Below are positions 1 through 9,029 of a stretch of 64,000 nucleotides of DNA, piece after piece (positions within the stretch are counted from its first letter, which is position 1; each line of letters begins with the position of its first letter). The DNA lies in assembly GCF_043099315.1 (NCBI RefSeq), contig NZ_CP170746.1, one strand, 5' to 3'. The translations under genes and the position numbers were made by a program. The DNA comes from Chlorogloeopsis fritschii (lineage in GTDB: Bacteria; Cyanobacteriota; Cyanobacteriia; Cyanobacteriales; Nostocaceae). A model generated the notes under the pieces. That model was not told the DNA's origin. It saw only the letters and a program-made list of their open reading frames with translations, and searched no databases.

Positions 1-137
1 ACTGTGCCGCCAACTTCCTCAAATAACGCGGCAACTTTGTATGCCTCAAAAGTAAAATTTTCAGTAGGATTAAAGCCTTGCAAAAAGTAGTAATGCTCTG
101 GTAGAGTGATCGAGGTTAGGTATTTAAACCAAAGCAA
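1..137 (-). CDS. Possible 5' part of an unknown gene running off the window
   Basis: On the minus strand an open frame runs from a stop near position 155 to the window edge. It has no ATG; a TTG at 137 is the only plausible start. The peptide is rich in aromatic residues (it includes HYYFLQGFNPTENF) and matches no family I recognise. It could equally be a remnant of a decayed gene. The remaining 266 bases up to the first clear gene are AT-rich with nothing recognisable. Confidence 0.2.
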   Translation of the reverse strand, partial: MLWFKYLTSITLPEHYYFLQGFNPTENFTFEAYKVAALFEEVGGT

Positions 138-403
138 ATATTTATAATGATGTTAATTAACTATCTCTATATTATAGAGCAGTTAATTCACAAAAGATGC
201 TAGAGACTTTCAAGTCTGTGAATGGATACAGCTATGCTAGACCAGTAAGGTGCTTTCTATTTCAGAATACTTTTTATGTGAATATTTCTTAACAGGTATA
301 TTATCATTGATAATAAGTATCAAGTTAATAGCAAGCACATATAGGTTTGTAAATCTACTTGTTGTTTAACCTTTATATAATTATAATCGCCGTGGAAGAA
401 CTT

Positions 404-1828
404 ATGGAAGCTGTAGAAAGAATTCTACAAGATAAGTCTCTCAGTTCCATTCAGCGGTTTGTGCTTCATGAATCGTGGTTGGGCAAAACTTATAGTCAAA
501 TGGCTCAGATATCGGGCTATCGGAGCCACTACATTAAAGAAGTTGGCTCTCAGTTATGGCAAGATCTTTCTGAAGCACTTGGAGAGAGGGTGACAAAAAA
601 AAATCTACATCTAGTCTTAAGCAAAAAGCTGCAAGACAGAATAGAACCGCAAAAAAATCAGCTCTTACAGAATTTTCAATTAGATTATAGTTCAGAAAAT
701 GAATTTTCAGACCTAGTATCAGCTAGTAAAATGGGCTTTTTCAGCGGCCCTGTGCCTCTAGATTCTCCTTTTTACATCAATCGCCCTCCACTTGAAGAAC
801 TTGTTTGTAACGAAATTAAGCAACCTGGGTGCTTAATCCGAATCGAAGCACCCAGGAAGATGGGAAAAAGTTCGCTGCTCAACCGGATGCTTACTCATGC
901 TAAGGAGTGGGGTTATCAAATTGCCTATTTAGACTTTCAAGAAGCTGATGAAGACGTTTTTGCTTCGCTTGATAAATTTTTGCGTTGGTTCTGTATAAAT
1001 GTTAGCAGGCAGTTGAATCTCTTCCCCTGTCTAGATGATTTTTGGAATACCCAGATGGGCAGCAAAGTTAGCTGCAAAATCTATTTTGAGGAATATCTGC
1101 TGCAATACATTGATAATAGTCCTGTCGTCTTAACTTTAAATGAGCTTCATCGGGTTTTTGAACATCCCAACATTGCCCAAGACTTTTTGCTCATGCTGGG
1201 ATTTTGGCACGAGGTAGCAAAGCAGGATCAAACTTGGCAAAAATTGCGGATAGTATTAGTCCACACAACAAAAATTTATGTTCCGCTCAAGCTCAACCAG
1301 TCTCCTTTAAATCTGGGGGTAACAGTTCCAATCCCACCATTTACCCTAGAGCAGGTACAGAATTTAGCAAAGTGTTATGGGCTAGACTGGGCAGCAGATC
1401 AAGAAGGGGCACAACGCCTTGCTCCCCTACAAGCAATGATAGGAGGACATCCCTATTTAGTGAACCTTGCACTTTATCATCTGCATCGCGGGAAAATAAC
1501 ACTAGAGATGCTAATAAAAACAGCTCCAACTTCAACTGGAATTTATAGTCAACATTTCAGAGAATTGTTATCCCTACTCCAAGCTGAACCACAATTGCTC
1601 TGGGCTATGCAACAGATTGTTGCTGCTGATGATAGAGTGCAACTAGACGTGATCGCGGCTTATAAGCTCGAAAGCCTGGGTTTAGTCAAACTAGATGGCA
1701 ACCAAGCTCGTCTCAGTTGCGAGTTGTATCGTCTTTATTTTAGCCAGCAGTTTGGCAAGCAAAATAAGGCCAATGCTCTCTCAAAACTATCGGGGCAAGA
1801 ACAAAAAGAATACTCGCTTACACTCTAA
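404..1828 (+). CDS. AAA-like ATPase with vWA-MoxR-associated N-terminal domain
   Basis: Cytoplasmic P-loop protein of about 474 residues. The first ~75 residues resemble the helical N-terminal domain (vMAP type) found on many cyanobacterial AAA-like and WD40 proteins. An AAA-like module follows, with a Walker A-type stretch APRKMGKSSLLNRM (about residues 148-161) and a following hydrophobic/acidic strand (IAYLDFQEADED). These proteins are thought to act in conflict or signalling systems, but the substrate is unknown. I chose ATG 404 because GGAAGAA sits just upstream; GTG 392 or the TTG at 359 would add a few residues. It stands alone. The C-terminus continues past the ATPase core without a recognisable sensor domain. 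Confidence 0.7.
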   Translation: MEAVERILQDKSLSSIQRFVLHESWLGKTYSQMAQISGYRSHYIKEVGSQLWQDLSEALGERVTKKNLHLVLSKKLQDRIEPQKNQLLQNFQLDYSSENEFSDLVSASKMGFFSGPVPLDSPFYINRPPLEELVCNEIKQPGCLIRIEAPRKMGKSSLLNRMLTHAKEWGYQIAYLDFQEADEDVFASLDKFLRWFCINVSRQLNLFPCLDDFWNTQMGSKVSCKIYFEEYLLQYIDNSPVVLTLNELHRVFEHPNIAQDFLLMLGFWHEVAKQDQTWQKLRIVLVHTTKIYVPLKLNQSPLNLGVTVPIPPFTLEQVQNLAKCYGLDWAADQEGAQRLAPLQAMIGGHPYLVNLALYHLHRGKITLEMLIKTAPTSTGIYSQHFRELLSLLQAEPQLLWAMQQIVAADDRVQLDVIAAYKLESLGLVKLDGNQARLSCELYRLYFSQQFGKQNKANALSKLSGQEQKEYSLTL

Positions 1829-1978
1829 AACCAATCTAATTAGTCAGTTTCTCTGAGTAATTTTGCAGGGTTAATATTTTTTGGTGCCTCTCTTCAAGTT
1901 TTCAGTCGTTTGCGAAGGGCAAACCTCTCACAGCGCTGTCTTACAGTGTCAGCTTTAACCTGTTAATTTTTACAGGTA

Positions 1979-2020
1979 GCAAGGACGAAGGAATTGCTAT
2001 TCATATCAAAGGATAGGTGA
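1979..2020 (+). pseudogene. 3' remnant of a receiver/AraC regulator gene
   Basis: The last 14 codons here, ending TGA at 2020, are nearly identical to the end of the AraC-type regulator gene at 7423-8400: both read A-R-x-K-E-L-L-x-I-S-K-D-R-stop, and identity continues a few bases past the stop. No upstream coding sequence of the regulator is present. This looks like the tail of a duplicated copy left by deletion or recombination. The rest of 1829-2624 is AT-rich with no gene I can support. Confidence 0.6.
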
Positions 2021-2624
2021 TTGAAAACAGGTTTTGCATATTATATAAATTGATATTGTAATCACTTTTAAACATTTATAAGATTGACATATTGGTTTCT
2101 AATACTTAGACTTAGAAACGCAGTCTTTGAACAATAATACTAATTTAGCTATCTCGTATGTATTTATTATAATTATAATTATTGAGTTTAAGGATTTTAC
2201 GGCATCATTAAAGAACTTTCATCAGAAATGGAGTATTTATTTTTAGCTTAATAGATTGTTGAAATCAATGCAACTAAACCAATAAAAGCAATAAATAGGG
2301 TACTGAACAAAAGACAAAGCTTAATTTCAAGAATTATAATTTTTTTTAATTTAACCATTTTATCTGAATTTAATATAATGTTTTATTATTTTTATATGGA
2401 ATAATTTTCAGTTATGTAGCAAAAAAATAATATACAAATATATTATTTATTAATTAACAGTTTTTCTTGATAATCAAAATCTCAGTAACTAAACAAAATT
2501 AATTACAAACTCTCTACGTTTTTGTTCACTGTTAAGAGTTCTTTTCACTCCACCCGTAACTTTAATTTTGCCTAACCACTGATGTCAGCCTCAAGAAAAC
2601 AAATTTATTGATTTTGAAAATATC

Positions 2625-3158
2625 ATGTGGAAATTGAATACTGTCAGCACTGCTAATATATTAGGTTTTTTAGCTTTGTTTAGTTATATTTTAACTATAC
2701 TTCCTACTTGCCTAAAAGTAGTCTTTCCATCTACTAGAAAAACTAAAATCCCAGTTCTTTTATTGAAATTTAGACGCCAATTAGGTATTTTGGCATTTAT
2801 ATTAGCCCTTGGACATGGCTGGATATTGATAATTAAAAGAAATTTAGATTTTCTTGATTTGAAAACTTATACAATCTACATACAAGGAATTTCAACATTT
2901 ATTATATTCATTTTTTTAGCTGCTACATCTAATAATTGGAGCGTAAAGAAGCTCAAGAAAAATTGGTGCCGATTACACCAGTTAACATACTTGGCAATGT
3001 TTTTATTAGCTTGGCATATCTGTGACAAGATGTTTGGTCAGTGGAGCCTTATAACTCCACTGGCAATTATTAGTATTTTCGTAATAATTGTTTTATTTTT
3101 AACCAGGCGGTATTTGGAGTGTCAAGACAAATATTCTCAGATGAAAAAGTTTAAATAA
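2625..3158 (+). CDS. Ferric-reductase-like transmembrane protein
   Basis: A 177-residue integral membrane protein with four to five hydrophobic helices. Histidines sit in helical segments (LALGHGW, about residue 63-69; LHQLTYLAMFLLAWHICD, about residues 120-137). That spacing resembles the bis-heme ferric reductase-like transmembrane fold (MsrQ/NOX type), though only the membrane part is present and there is no FAD/NADPH domain. It may pass electrons to a partner or simply bind heme. The WD40 gene follows after 35 bases on the same strand, so the two may be co-transcribed. Base composition is strongly AT-rich, unlike the trp cluster further on. Confidence 0.6.
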   Translation: MWKLNTVSTANILGFLALFSYILTILPTCLKVVFPSTRKTKIPVLLLKFRRQLGILAFILALGHGWILIIKRNLDFLDLKTYTIYIQGISTFIIFIFLAATSNNWSVKKLKKNWCRLHQLTYLAMFLLAWHICDKMFGQWSLITPLAIISIFVIIVLFLTRRYLECQDKYSQMKKFK

Positions 3159-3193
3159 TTTATTAAATAAAAATATTCGATTATTCATTAACT

Positions 3194-4207
3194 ATGGCTC
3201 GTCCTAATATTCAATATTCTTCAATTTATCTTATATTTTCGTTATTGTTCATGTCTCTATCTTTTGCCTTGACAAAAGAAAATTTTATCAACAAAATCTC
3301 TTTAATTTTTCCAAAAATATCAAATCAAAATGAGCGTACTTTGGATGCTCGTTCTATATGGATTTATTCAATTGCTATCAGCCCCAACGGACAAACAATT
3401 GCTAGTGGTGGCTATGACAAGAATATCAAAATTTGGAATCTAAGTACTGAAAAATTAGTTCATACTTTTAGGGGGCATGGAAATACAGTCGATTCTATCG
3501 CCATTAGTAACAATGGAATGATTCTTGCTAGTGGTAGTTGGGATCATCAAGTTAAATTATGGAATCTAAAAACAGGTAAACTGATCCGTACTTTATCTGG
3601 ACATACAGACGATGTTAAGTCTGTAGCCTTCAGCCCAGATGGAAAAACTTTAGCTAGTGGTAGTTGGGACAATACAGTTCAGCTTTGGGATGTAGAGACA
3701 GGAACGAAGCTTCACAATTTCAAACTTTTAAGTGCAGTAAGAACAGTTGCTATAAGTCCAGATGGGCAATTTATTGCCATTGGTTGTGAAGATGGAAAAA
3801 TAATAATTTGGCAATTGAGTAATGCTCAAATGAGAAGCTCAATAGCTGCTCACGATCGCGCAGTATTCTCTTTAGACTTCAGTTCTGATGGACAAACGCT
3901 AGCAAGTGGTAGTCAAGACAAAACAATTAAGTTGTGGAATTTAAAAACTGGACAATTGCTTCGCACTTTAAAAGGACATAATCAAGCAGTTTTCTCTGTA
4001 AGTTTTAGCCCCAACAAAGAAAATCTTGCTAGTGGTAGCTATGACCAAACGATTAAGCTGTGGAATATAACAACCGGGCAATTAGTTCGCACTTTAGAAG
4101 GACATCATAAGGCAGTTCGGTCTGTAGTTTTTACCCTGAATGGACAGAATCTTGTTAGTGGTAGTGCCGATGATACTATCAAAATTTGGCAGTTATCTTC
4201 CAATTAA
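3194..4207 (+). CDS. WD40 repeat protein with N-terminal membrane anchor
   Basis: A protein of 337 residues. After a hydrophobic N-terminal segment (about residues 10-26, anchor or signal) it carries seven WD40 repeats forming one beta-propeller. Each has the pattern ASGS-x-D-x-x-(I/V)-(K/Q)-(L/I)-W-(N/D/Q) and most have GH dipeptides. There is no enzymatic domain, so it is probably a scaffold in the periplasm or at the membrane. It follows the ferric-reductase-like gene closely and is followed by a strong terminator, suggesting a two-gene unit. The partner is unknown. Confidence 0.85.
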   Translation: MARPNIQYSSIYLIFSLLFMSLSFALTKENFINKISLIFPKISNQNERTLDARSIWIYSIAISPNGQTIASGGYDKNIKIWNLSTEKLVHTFRGHGNTVDSIAISNNGMILASGSWDHQVKLWNLKTGKLIRTLSGHTDDVKSVAFSPDGKTLASGSWDNTVQLWDVETGTKLHNFKLLSAVRTVAISPDGQFIAIGCEDGKIIIWQLSNAQMRSSIAAHDRAVFSLDFSSDGQTLASGSQDKTIKLWNLKTGQLLRTLKGHNQAVFSVSFSPNKENLASGSYDQTIKLWNITTGQLVRTLEGHHKAVRSVVFTLNGQNLVSGSADDTIKIWQLSSN

Positions 4208-4230
4208 AATCAGATATAAATAAAATAAAA

Positions 4231-4254
4231 AACCCTTACATTGTAAGGGTTTTT
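4231..4254 (+). terminator. Rho-independent terminator after the WD40 gene
   Basis: AACCCTTACA and TGTAAGGGTT form a perfect stem with a minimal loop, followed by TTTTT. It lies 24 bases after the WD40 stop codon. Confidence 0.85.
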
Positions 4255-4360
4255 AGATATAAATACAAGAGAAGATGAATGTGTCAGGTAGCCTAATCAT
4301 TTAGATAATTTACATCTTCTATCTCCAGATAGTTTTGATGCGTCAATTATCTAAACAATG

Positions 4361-6473
4361 CTAGCCTTGTTCCAGGAAATTTTTAATGGCATTGCCACCA
4401 TTTTTACCAACAGCGGGGATTTCTATCAGTTCATCTGTGGCTTTTCCAGTACCATCGTCTGTAACAGAGTTCTGATCGCCTGGATGTCCATTGGGAATGA
4501 ACAGTTGCGGATGGTCGAAAGGCGCTTTCTCAAAGCGAACTCGCTCATCGGTCAAACTCTTGAGAAAGGCAACAATATCCTGTTTATCCTGAGCACTCAA
4601 GTTAAGTACTGGCAAGACACCAGGAAAATCTCCTTGGCGAAAGTCTCCGCCACGACTGTAGAAATCTACGACTTGTTCCAGAGTCAGTCTGCCCACCATT
4701 ATGGAAGTAAGGGGCAGTAAGTTCTATATTGCGTAGTGTTGGTGTCTTGAAGGCTCCCTCTACACCCAGGTTTTCTTCACCCGTAGGGAGAACTGATGGC
4801 TCTTCGCCGAGCAGTTGCTGGAATGTACCGTTAAGGGCTAGGCGAGATTCTGCAAGCGGATTGCCAAAAGGATCGTTACCACCAACACCACGGTCTTCCG
4901 CCGTAGGTCTGACACCGTTATTCAAGAAGCCAACATCTTCGACAGGTTGTTGACCAAATAGCGCAGGTGCAATGCGTCCTTGGGTTTTTATATGGCTAAC
5001 TGAAGCAATGGTAAACTCCGCACCTATATGACAACCAATACATCCTTGCGTTTGGAAAGCCTGCAATCCCCGCTGTTGTTCTTCAGTGAGGGCAGTGGTA
5101 TTTCCTTCCATAAAGCGATCAAAAGGCGTATCGTCAGAGATGAGCGTGGACTCGTATGACTGAATTGCCAGCCCGAAGAACAAGGGGAAGTTGTACTCCA
5201 TTAAACTGTACTGGTTATTGTCTTGAGGATCGGGTACGTCAACTATAGTCCGCGAGCCATCAGAGTTAATTTGAATCCGCTTAGTAGATCTCCACCACTC
5301 TGGCTTGAAGGCATCTTTAATCAATCTTTCATAGGTTAGAGTTGTGAGACCAGGCTTGGGGTATCTACTATCAGCACCTAAAACGCTATCCTCTGGATGC
5401 ACAATTTGTTTGCCTAGCGGGCGGATGGGAAGCAACTTTTGACCCAGTTTTCGAGGTAGTTTTCTGCCCCTTTCAAAGACGTCTAATTCAAATCCCTCGC
5501 CAATTTGTCTCAATCTGTCAACTCGTCCCAATTTGTCACCAATCTCCTGAAACGTGCGACCATCAGCCGACATCTCAAAAGAACTGATTGGTGGAGCCAG
5601 CGCCTGGGAAGCTAGAGATGAATTCTTGAGACTAACTTTGACAAGTTCTAGCTCATTAGGCTTGTTTGCCTTGCCAACAAATGCATTGGGATCTCTTAAA
5701 CCCCACGGATTTACACCATTGAAGATGTTCTGTGCCCTTCCATCCCAAAAGTTACGGAAGTTGAATACTGCATCAATCACCGTTGGAGCGTTCCGCGGTT
5801 CAACTCGCCGTACATTCGTGCCATTGACGTTAAATATCGAATCTTCTTTTTGATTAACTTTGTCCTCCGCCTGACCAGGAACAACTTCAACAAACTCCGT
5901 ATTGAATACCGCATGAGATGAAACGATATCGTTACTGTCAGACAAGACCGTACTATTGACATCATCTGGGTTTGACAGTTTGTGGAATGGAAAATCTTCC
6001 GGCTTTAGCTGGTAGTTTGCTCCACCCCCAACTTGGAAAGTTGCATCCTGAACTAGGGGATCGTCAATATTGGTACGCTCAACACCAGGATTGATCTGAT
6101 TTTTGGATCTGTTGTCTGCGCCAGCATGGAAATGACAGCTAGCACAGGTCATTACGCCATCACTGCCAAGTTGCATATCCCAGAAGAGGGATTTTCCTAG
6201 CTTGATTGCAGCTGTCTTATCTCTGATGAAGTCTCCAAGATTATCAGGTTCTGGAACCGATACAGTTTTCAGCGAAGCCAAATCTGTTGACGATGTTACT
6301 TGTGCCGACACAGTATGTCCACAGATAACAGCTGCGGTTACTAAGACCGCAATTGTAATAGTTTTTGAATACTTTGATACTAGTCGTTGAGTAAGGTTTG
6401 CAAAAATAAAACCCCACCCTTTCCCGAACATTAAAATTTTGTTACGGGACAATATTCCTCGTAGTATGCCCAT
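4361..6473 (-). pseudogene. Di-heme cytochrome c peroxidase (MauG/CcpA-like), frameshifted
   Basis: A secreted di-heme peroxidase-type gene read on the minus strand. The N-terminus has a signal segment ending near VSAQ (about residue 58). The first heme motif CASCH is at residues 110-114 and the second, CIGCH, near residue 476. The first frame runs into a nonsense tail after APYFHNGGQ. The matching C-terminus (LTLEQVVDFYSRGGDF and about 100 more residues) continues in another frame down to 4361. One extra base around 4688 explains the break. With the frame restored the protein is about 700 residues and looks intact. It is either a recent pseudogene or an assembly error. It stands alone with about 0.95 kb of AT-rich DNA upstream. 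Confidence 0.75.
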
Positions 6474-7422
6474 TATGACAGTTCCTACTGCAAAGAAAAA
6501 ACCTAAATGTCAAGCTGAGATTGTTGACAAACTCAAAAAATAAACAACAACAAAAATCTCAATACAGCCATGCTATTTGAGTTGCTAGATTACTCTTTGG
6601 ATCTGTAATTTGTCATCAGCCACCACAAGTCAATTACGCCTGATGTGAATTAGAAATGCCTCTTCATCCTAATAGGGCTTTCTAGGCTTTCTGAAGACAA
6701 GTATCTCAAAAATAGATGAAATTATAAGGATTTCAACACCCAGTTCACATTGAAACGCAAATTTTGACAGATGACAAATAAAAGTCAGTTCTAAACATCT
6801 CACAAATAAAGCAGAATTACTATATATATAAGTTTTTTTTATTAAGCATAAATCAAAAAGTGTCAAATGCGCGAAGCATAGACAATAAAAAGTTTTTATA
6901 TTTAATTCTTCTTCTGTAACTATTTAAGTTTAAAAACTTGAAACGTATACAGAAAGAGATTTTAAGAATTTTAGAAAATAATAAGTCAAGAAAATTTCAG
7001 TATAAAATTATTTAATTAAATTTGCTAAATCCCACTTTTCTTACTCCAAATCCTACTTTTCTTACTTTAAAGTTAAAATATAAATATTGGATCTACTACC
7101 AGCCCCAAAATTAGTAGAAGTCTTACTATAAGTATGTTATTTTAAAGTGTAAAATTGGTTTGTATTATAAATCACGAGAATTTAGTCGAATTATTCCAAA
7201 AGAAAGATAGACAAAACGATTTGTAATACTGTTATACTAATCTCGGTTATTTTCACCTGTTTTTATTGGGTAATTTTTTACTATTTATAAAAGTTTTGTT
7301 TAGTAATACTTTCTCACGTTAATTTGCATCAAAGATTGCCAAGCATTGTAAGTATGCAACTTGGATTCATTAGAAAAGTATTAGTAGTTATTGCTTGGAA
7401 TTGATGCCTTTAGTGTTCTTCG
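6474..7422. other. AT-rich intergenic region between divergent genes
   Basis: About 950 bases separating the minus-strand peroxidase and the plus-strand regulator. No coding region is supportable. It must hold the promoters of both genes; the only clear structure is the direct repeat at 7027-7068. Confidence 0.5.
7027..7068 (+). promoter_or_regulatory. 21-bp direct repeat upstream of the AraC regulator
   Basis: Two adjacent copies of AAATCCYACTTTTCTTACTY at 7027 and 7048, spaced exactly 21 bp, i.e. two helical turns. They are about 355 bases before the regulator start. Tandem sites at helical spacing suit a dimeric DNA-binding protein such as an AraC-family member, possibly the downstream regulator itself. 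That role is inferred. Confidence 0.4.
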
Positions 7423-8400
7423 ATGAGGCGAGATATTAGAGTGATGCTTATGGGTAGTAGGCAAGATTGGAATGAAAAAAAAATTCTGGTAATTGAACCT
7501 AAGGCAGAAATCCGAAATATATTGTTAAAAAGCCTCGGAGCAAAAGGATTTTACATCATAGCTGCTGAAAATGGTCTTATTGGTGTCCAACGAGCACAAC
7601 AAGAGTTACCCGATTTAATCGTAAGTGAAATTTCGATTTCTAAACTCGATGGTTACAGTGTCTTAACCACGCTCCGCCAAAACTTTGTTACAGCTATTAT
7701 TCCTTTAATTTTTGTCACTTCTAAAGTGAATCGAGGCGATATTCGCAAAGCTATGGAACTAGGAGCGGATGATTATCTGACTAAACCCTGTACAGGAGAT
7801 GAATTGCTCAGGGCGATCGCCGCTTGCTTACACAAAAGAAATATCCTCCAGTACTGGTATGCTAAACAGTCCCAAGCATTGCCAGAACCACCATTGAGCG
7901 AACATCATCAACAATGCCAAGTATGCGCAGAACTGCCACTAGACAAATCTCATCAACAGTGCCAAACGTGCGCAGAACTAATACCAACTGACACCAGAGA
8001 ACCGACAAAACATGAGTTTATATTTCCGTCCGATCCTCTATTAAGTGAAGTCTTTAACTTCATTGAAGCTAATTATCACCGACAAATTACCCTCTGCGAC
8101 GTAGCTGTTGCAGTTGGTTATTCTTCAACCTACCTTACTAACCTGGTGCGACGTCAAACAGGACAAACCGTTCAGAACTGGATTATTGAGCGTCGAATGG
8201 CAGCCATTCGCACCTTGCTGTTGGAAACTGATGAAACAGTAGAGGAGATAGCTACCAAAGTGGGATATCACAGTGTAGCTCATTTCTTTCGCCAGTTTCG
8301 CCAACACCATCACACCAGCCCCCAAGCTTGGAGAAGAGAGCAACTTATAAGAGGAGAAGCAAGAGCAAAGGAATTGCTATTAATATCAAAGGATAGGTGA
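7423..8400 (+). CDS. Response regulator with AraC-type DNA-binding domain
   Basis: A 325-residue regulator. The N-terminal receiver (about 18-145) retains the switch Thr (FVTSK) and the Lys (LTKPC). The phospho-acceptor Asp is replaced by Glu69 (VSEIS), and the acidic pair after the first strand reads IEP. The linker carries two copies of HQQCQxCAEL, giving Cys165/168 and Cys180/183, which could bind a metal or respond to redox. The C-terminal AraC domain has two helix-turn-helix units (LCDVAVAVGYSSTYLTNLVRR and VEEIATKVGYHSVAHFFRQFR). A receiver without Asp probably acts independently of a kinase. It is the nearest regulator to the biosynthetic cluster that begins 630 bases downstream and may control it, but no direct evidence links them. 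Confidence 0.8.
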   Translation: MRRDIRVMLMGSRQDWNEKKILVIEPKAEIRNILLKSLGAKGFYIIAAENGLIGVQRAQQELPDLIVSEISISKLDGYSVLTTLRQNFVTAIIPLIFVTSKVNRGDIRKAMELGADDYLTKPCTGDELLRAIAACLHKRNILQYWYAKQSQALPEPPLSEHHQQCQVCAELPLDKSHQQCQTCAELIPTDTREPTKHEFIFPSDPLLSEVFNFIEANYHRQITLCDVAVAVGYSSTYLTNLVRRQTGQTVQNWIIERRMAAIRTLLLETDETVEEIATKVGYHSVAHFFRQFRQHHHTSPQAWRREQLIRGEARAKELLLISKDR

Positions 8401-8716
8401 TTGCAAATAAATTTTGAAGTCAGATATGCTTATATTATAAATATATTTAAATTTTCTTAAGGAGTGTATGAAAATGTCTTAGAATCCGAATTCCAACTCA
8501 TTTTTTGTAGATTCATAATGGTTAGAAAATCCTGTGTATTAATTCAGGTAGTCTCATTATATTTGGTAGTCTCAGAATATCAAACTGAGTGGATAACCAT
8601 TAAAATTATCAACAAGCAAAAAGTGACCTAAAAAGCCTGATTAAATATAGTGGCAGTGTAGGATTTATTGTTGGTTATTATTATTAATCACGGCTGAATT
8701 CTCAATATTTGTGGAC

Positions 8717-8745
8717 TTGACAATATAGGTAAACTATTGAATTTA
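8717..8745 (+). promoter_or_regulatory. Candidate promoter of the biosynthetic cluster
   Basis: TTGACA at 8717-8722 is followed after 17-18 bases by AATTTAT, a weak -10. It lies in the 630-base gap before the DAHP synthase gene, with no other gene between. Only a sigma-70-like match by eye. Confidence 0.25.
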
Positions 8746-8837
8746 TGCAACTAATGAGAAGTAGAGTTGCATATGCAAAGTTGTAGCTAAACAATAGCAA
8801 GGCTACTTACTGTTAAGACTTTTAGTTAGATCACACA

Positions 8838-8870
8838 CCTGCATTGACAAGGCACGTGAAACAGTGCAGG
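8838..8870 (+). promoter_or_regulatory. Leader hairpin upstream of the DAHP synthase gene
   Basis: CCTGCATTG (8838-8846) pairs with CAGTGCAGG (8862-8870) over 9 bp with one G-U pair, followed by GTTTTGG. It sits about 160 bases before the aroF start and could be a weak terminator or an mRNA structure in the leader. I looked for a Trp-rich leader peptide in 8401-9029 and found none. Confidence 0.35.
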
Positions 8871-9029
8871 GTTTTGGCTCTAAAAATTCATCTCCATAGA
8901 AATATTCTCTGAGATAGACAAGAGATTTAATTACATTCATTTACTTAGGAAAATTATCAATTTTAATTCTAGATAATTTGTCTGAGTTGTAAATACCATT
9001 AGTGACAATATATTCGAGGAGCTTAACTA

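Noticed and set aside
1204..1548. 114-codon plus-strand frame inside the AAA-like gene
   Set aside because: Shadow in another frame of a well-supported gene, with low-complexity Ser/Asn/Arg content.
8401..9029. Trp-codon leader peptide before aroF
   Set aside because: No short frame with adjacent TGG codons and a ribosome site was found; only a plain hairpin is present.
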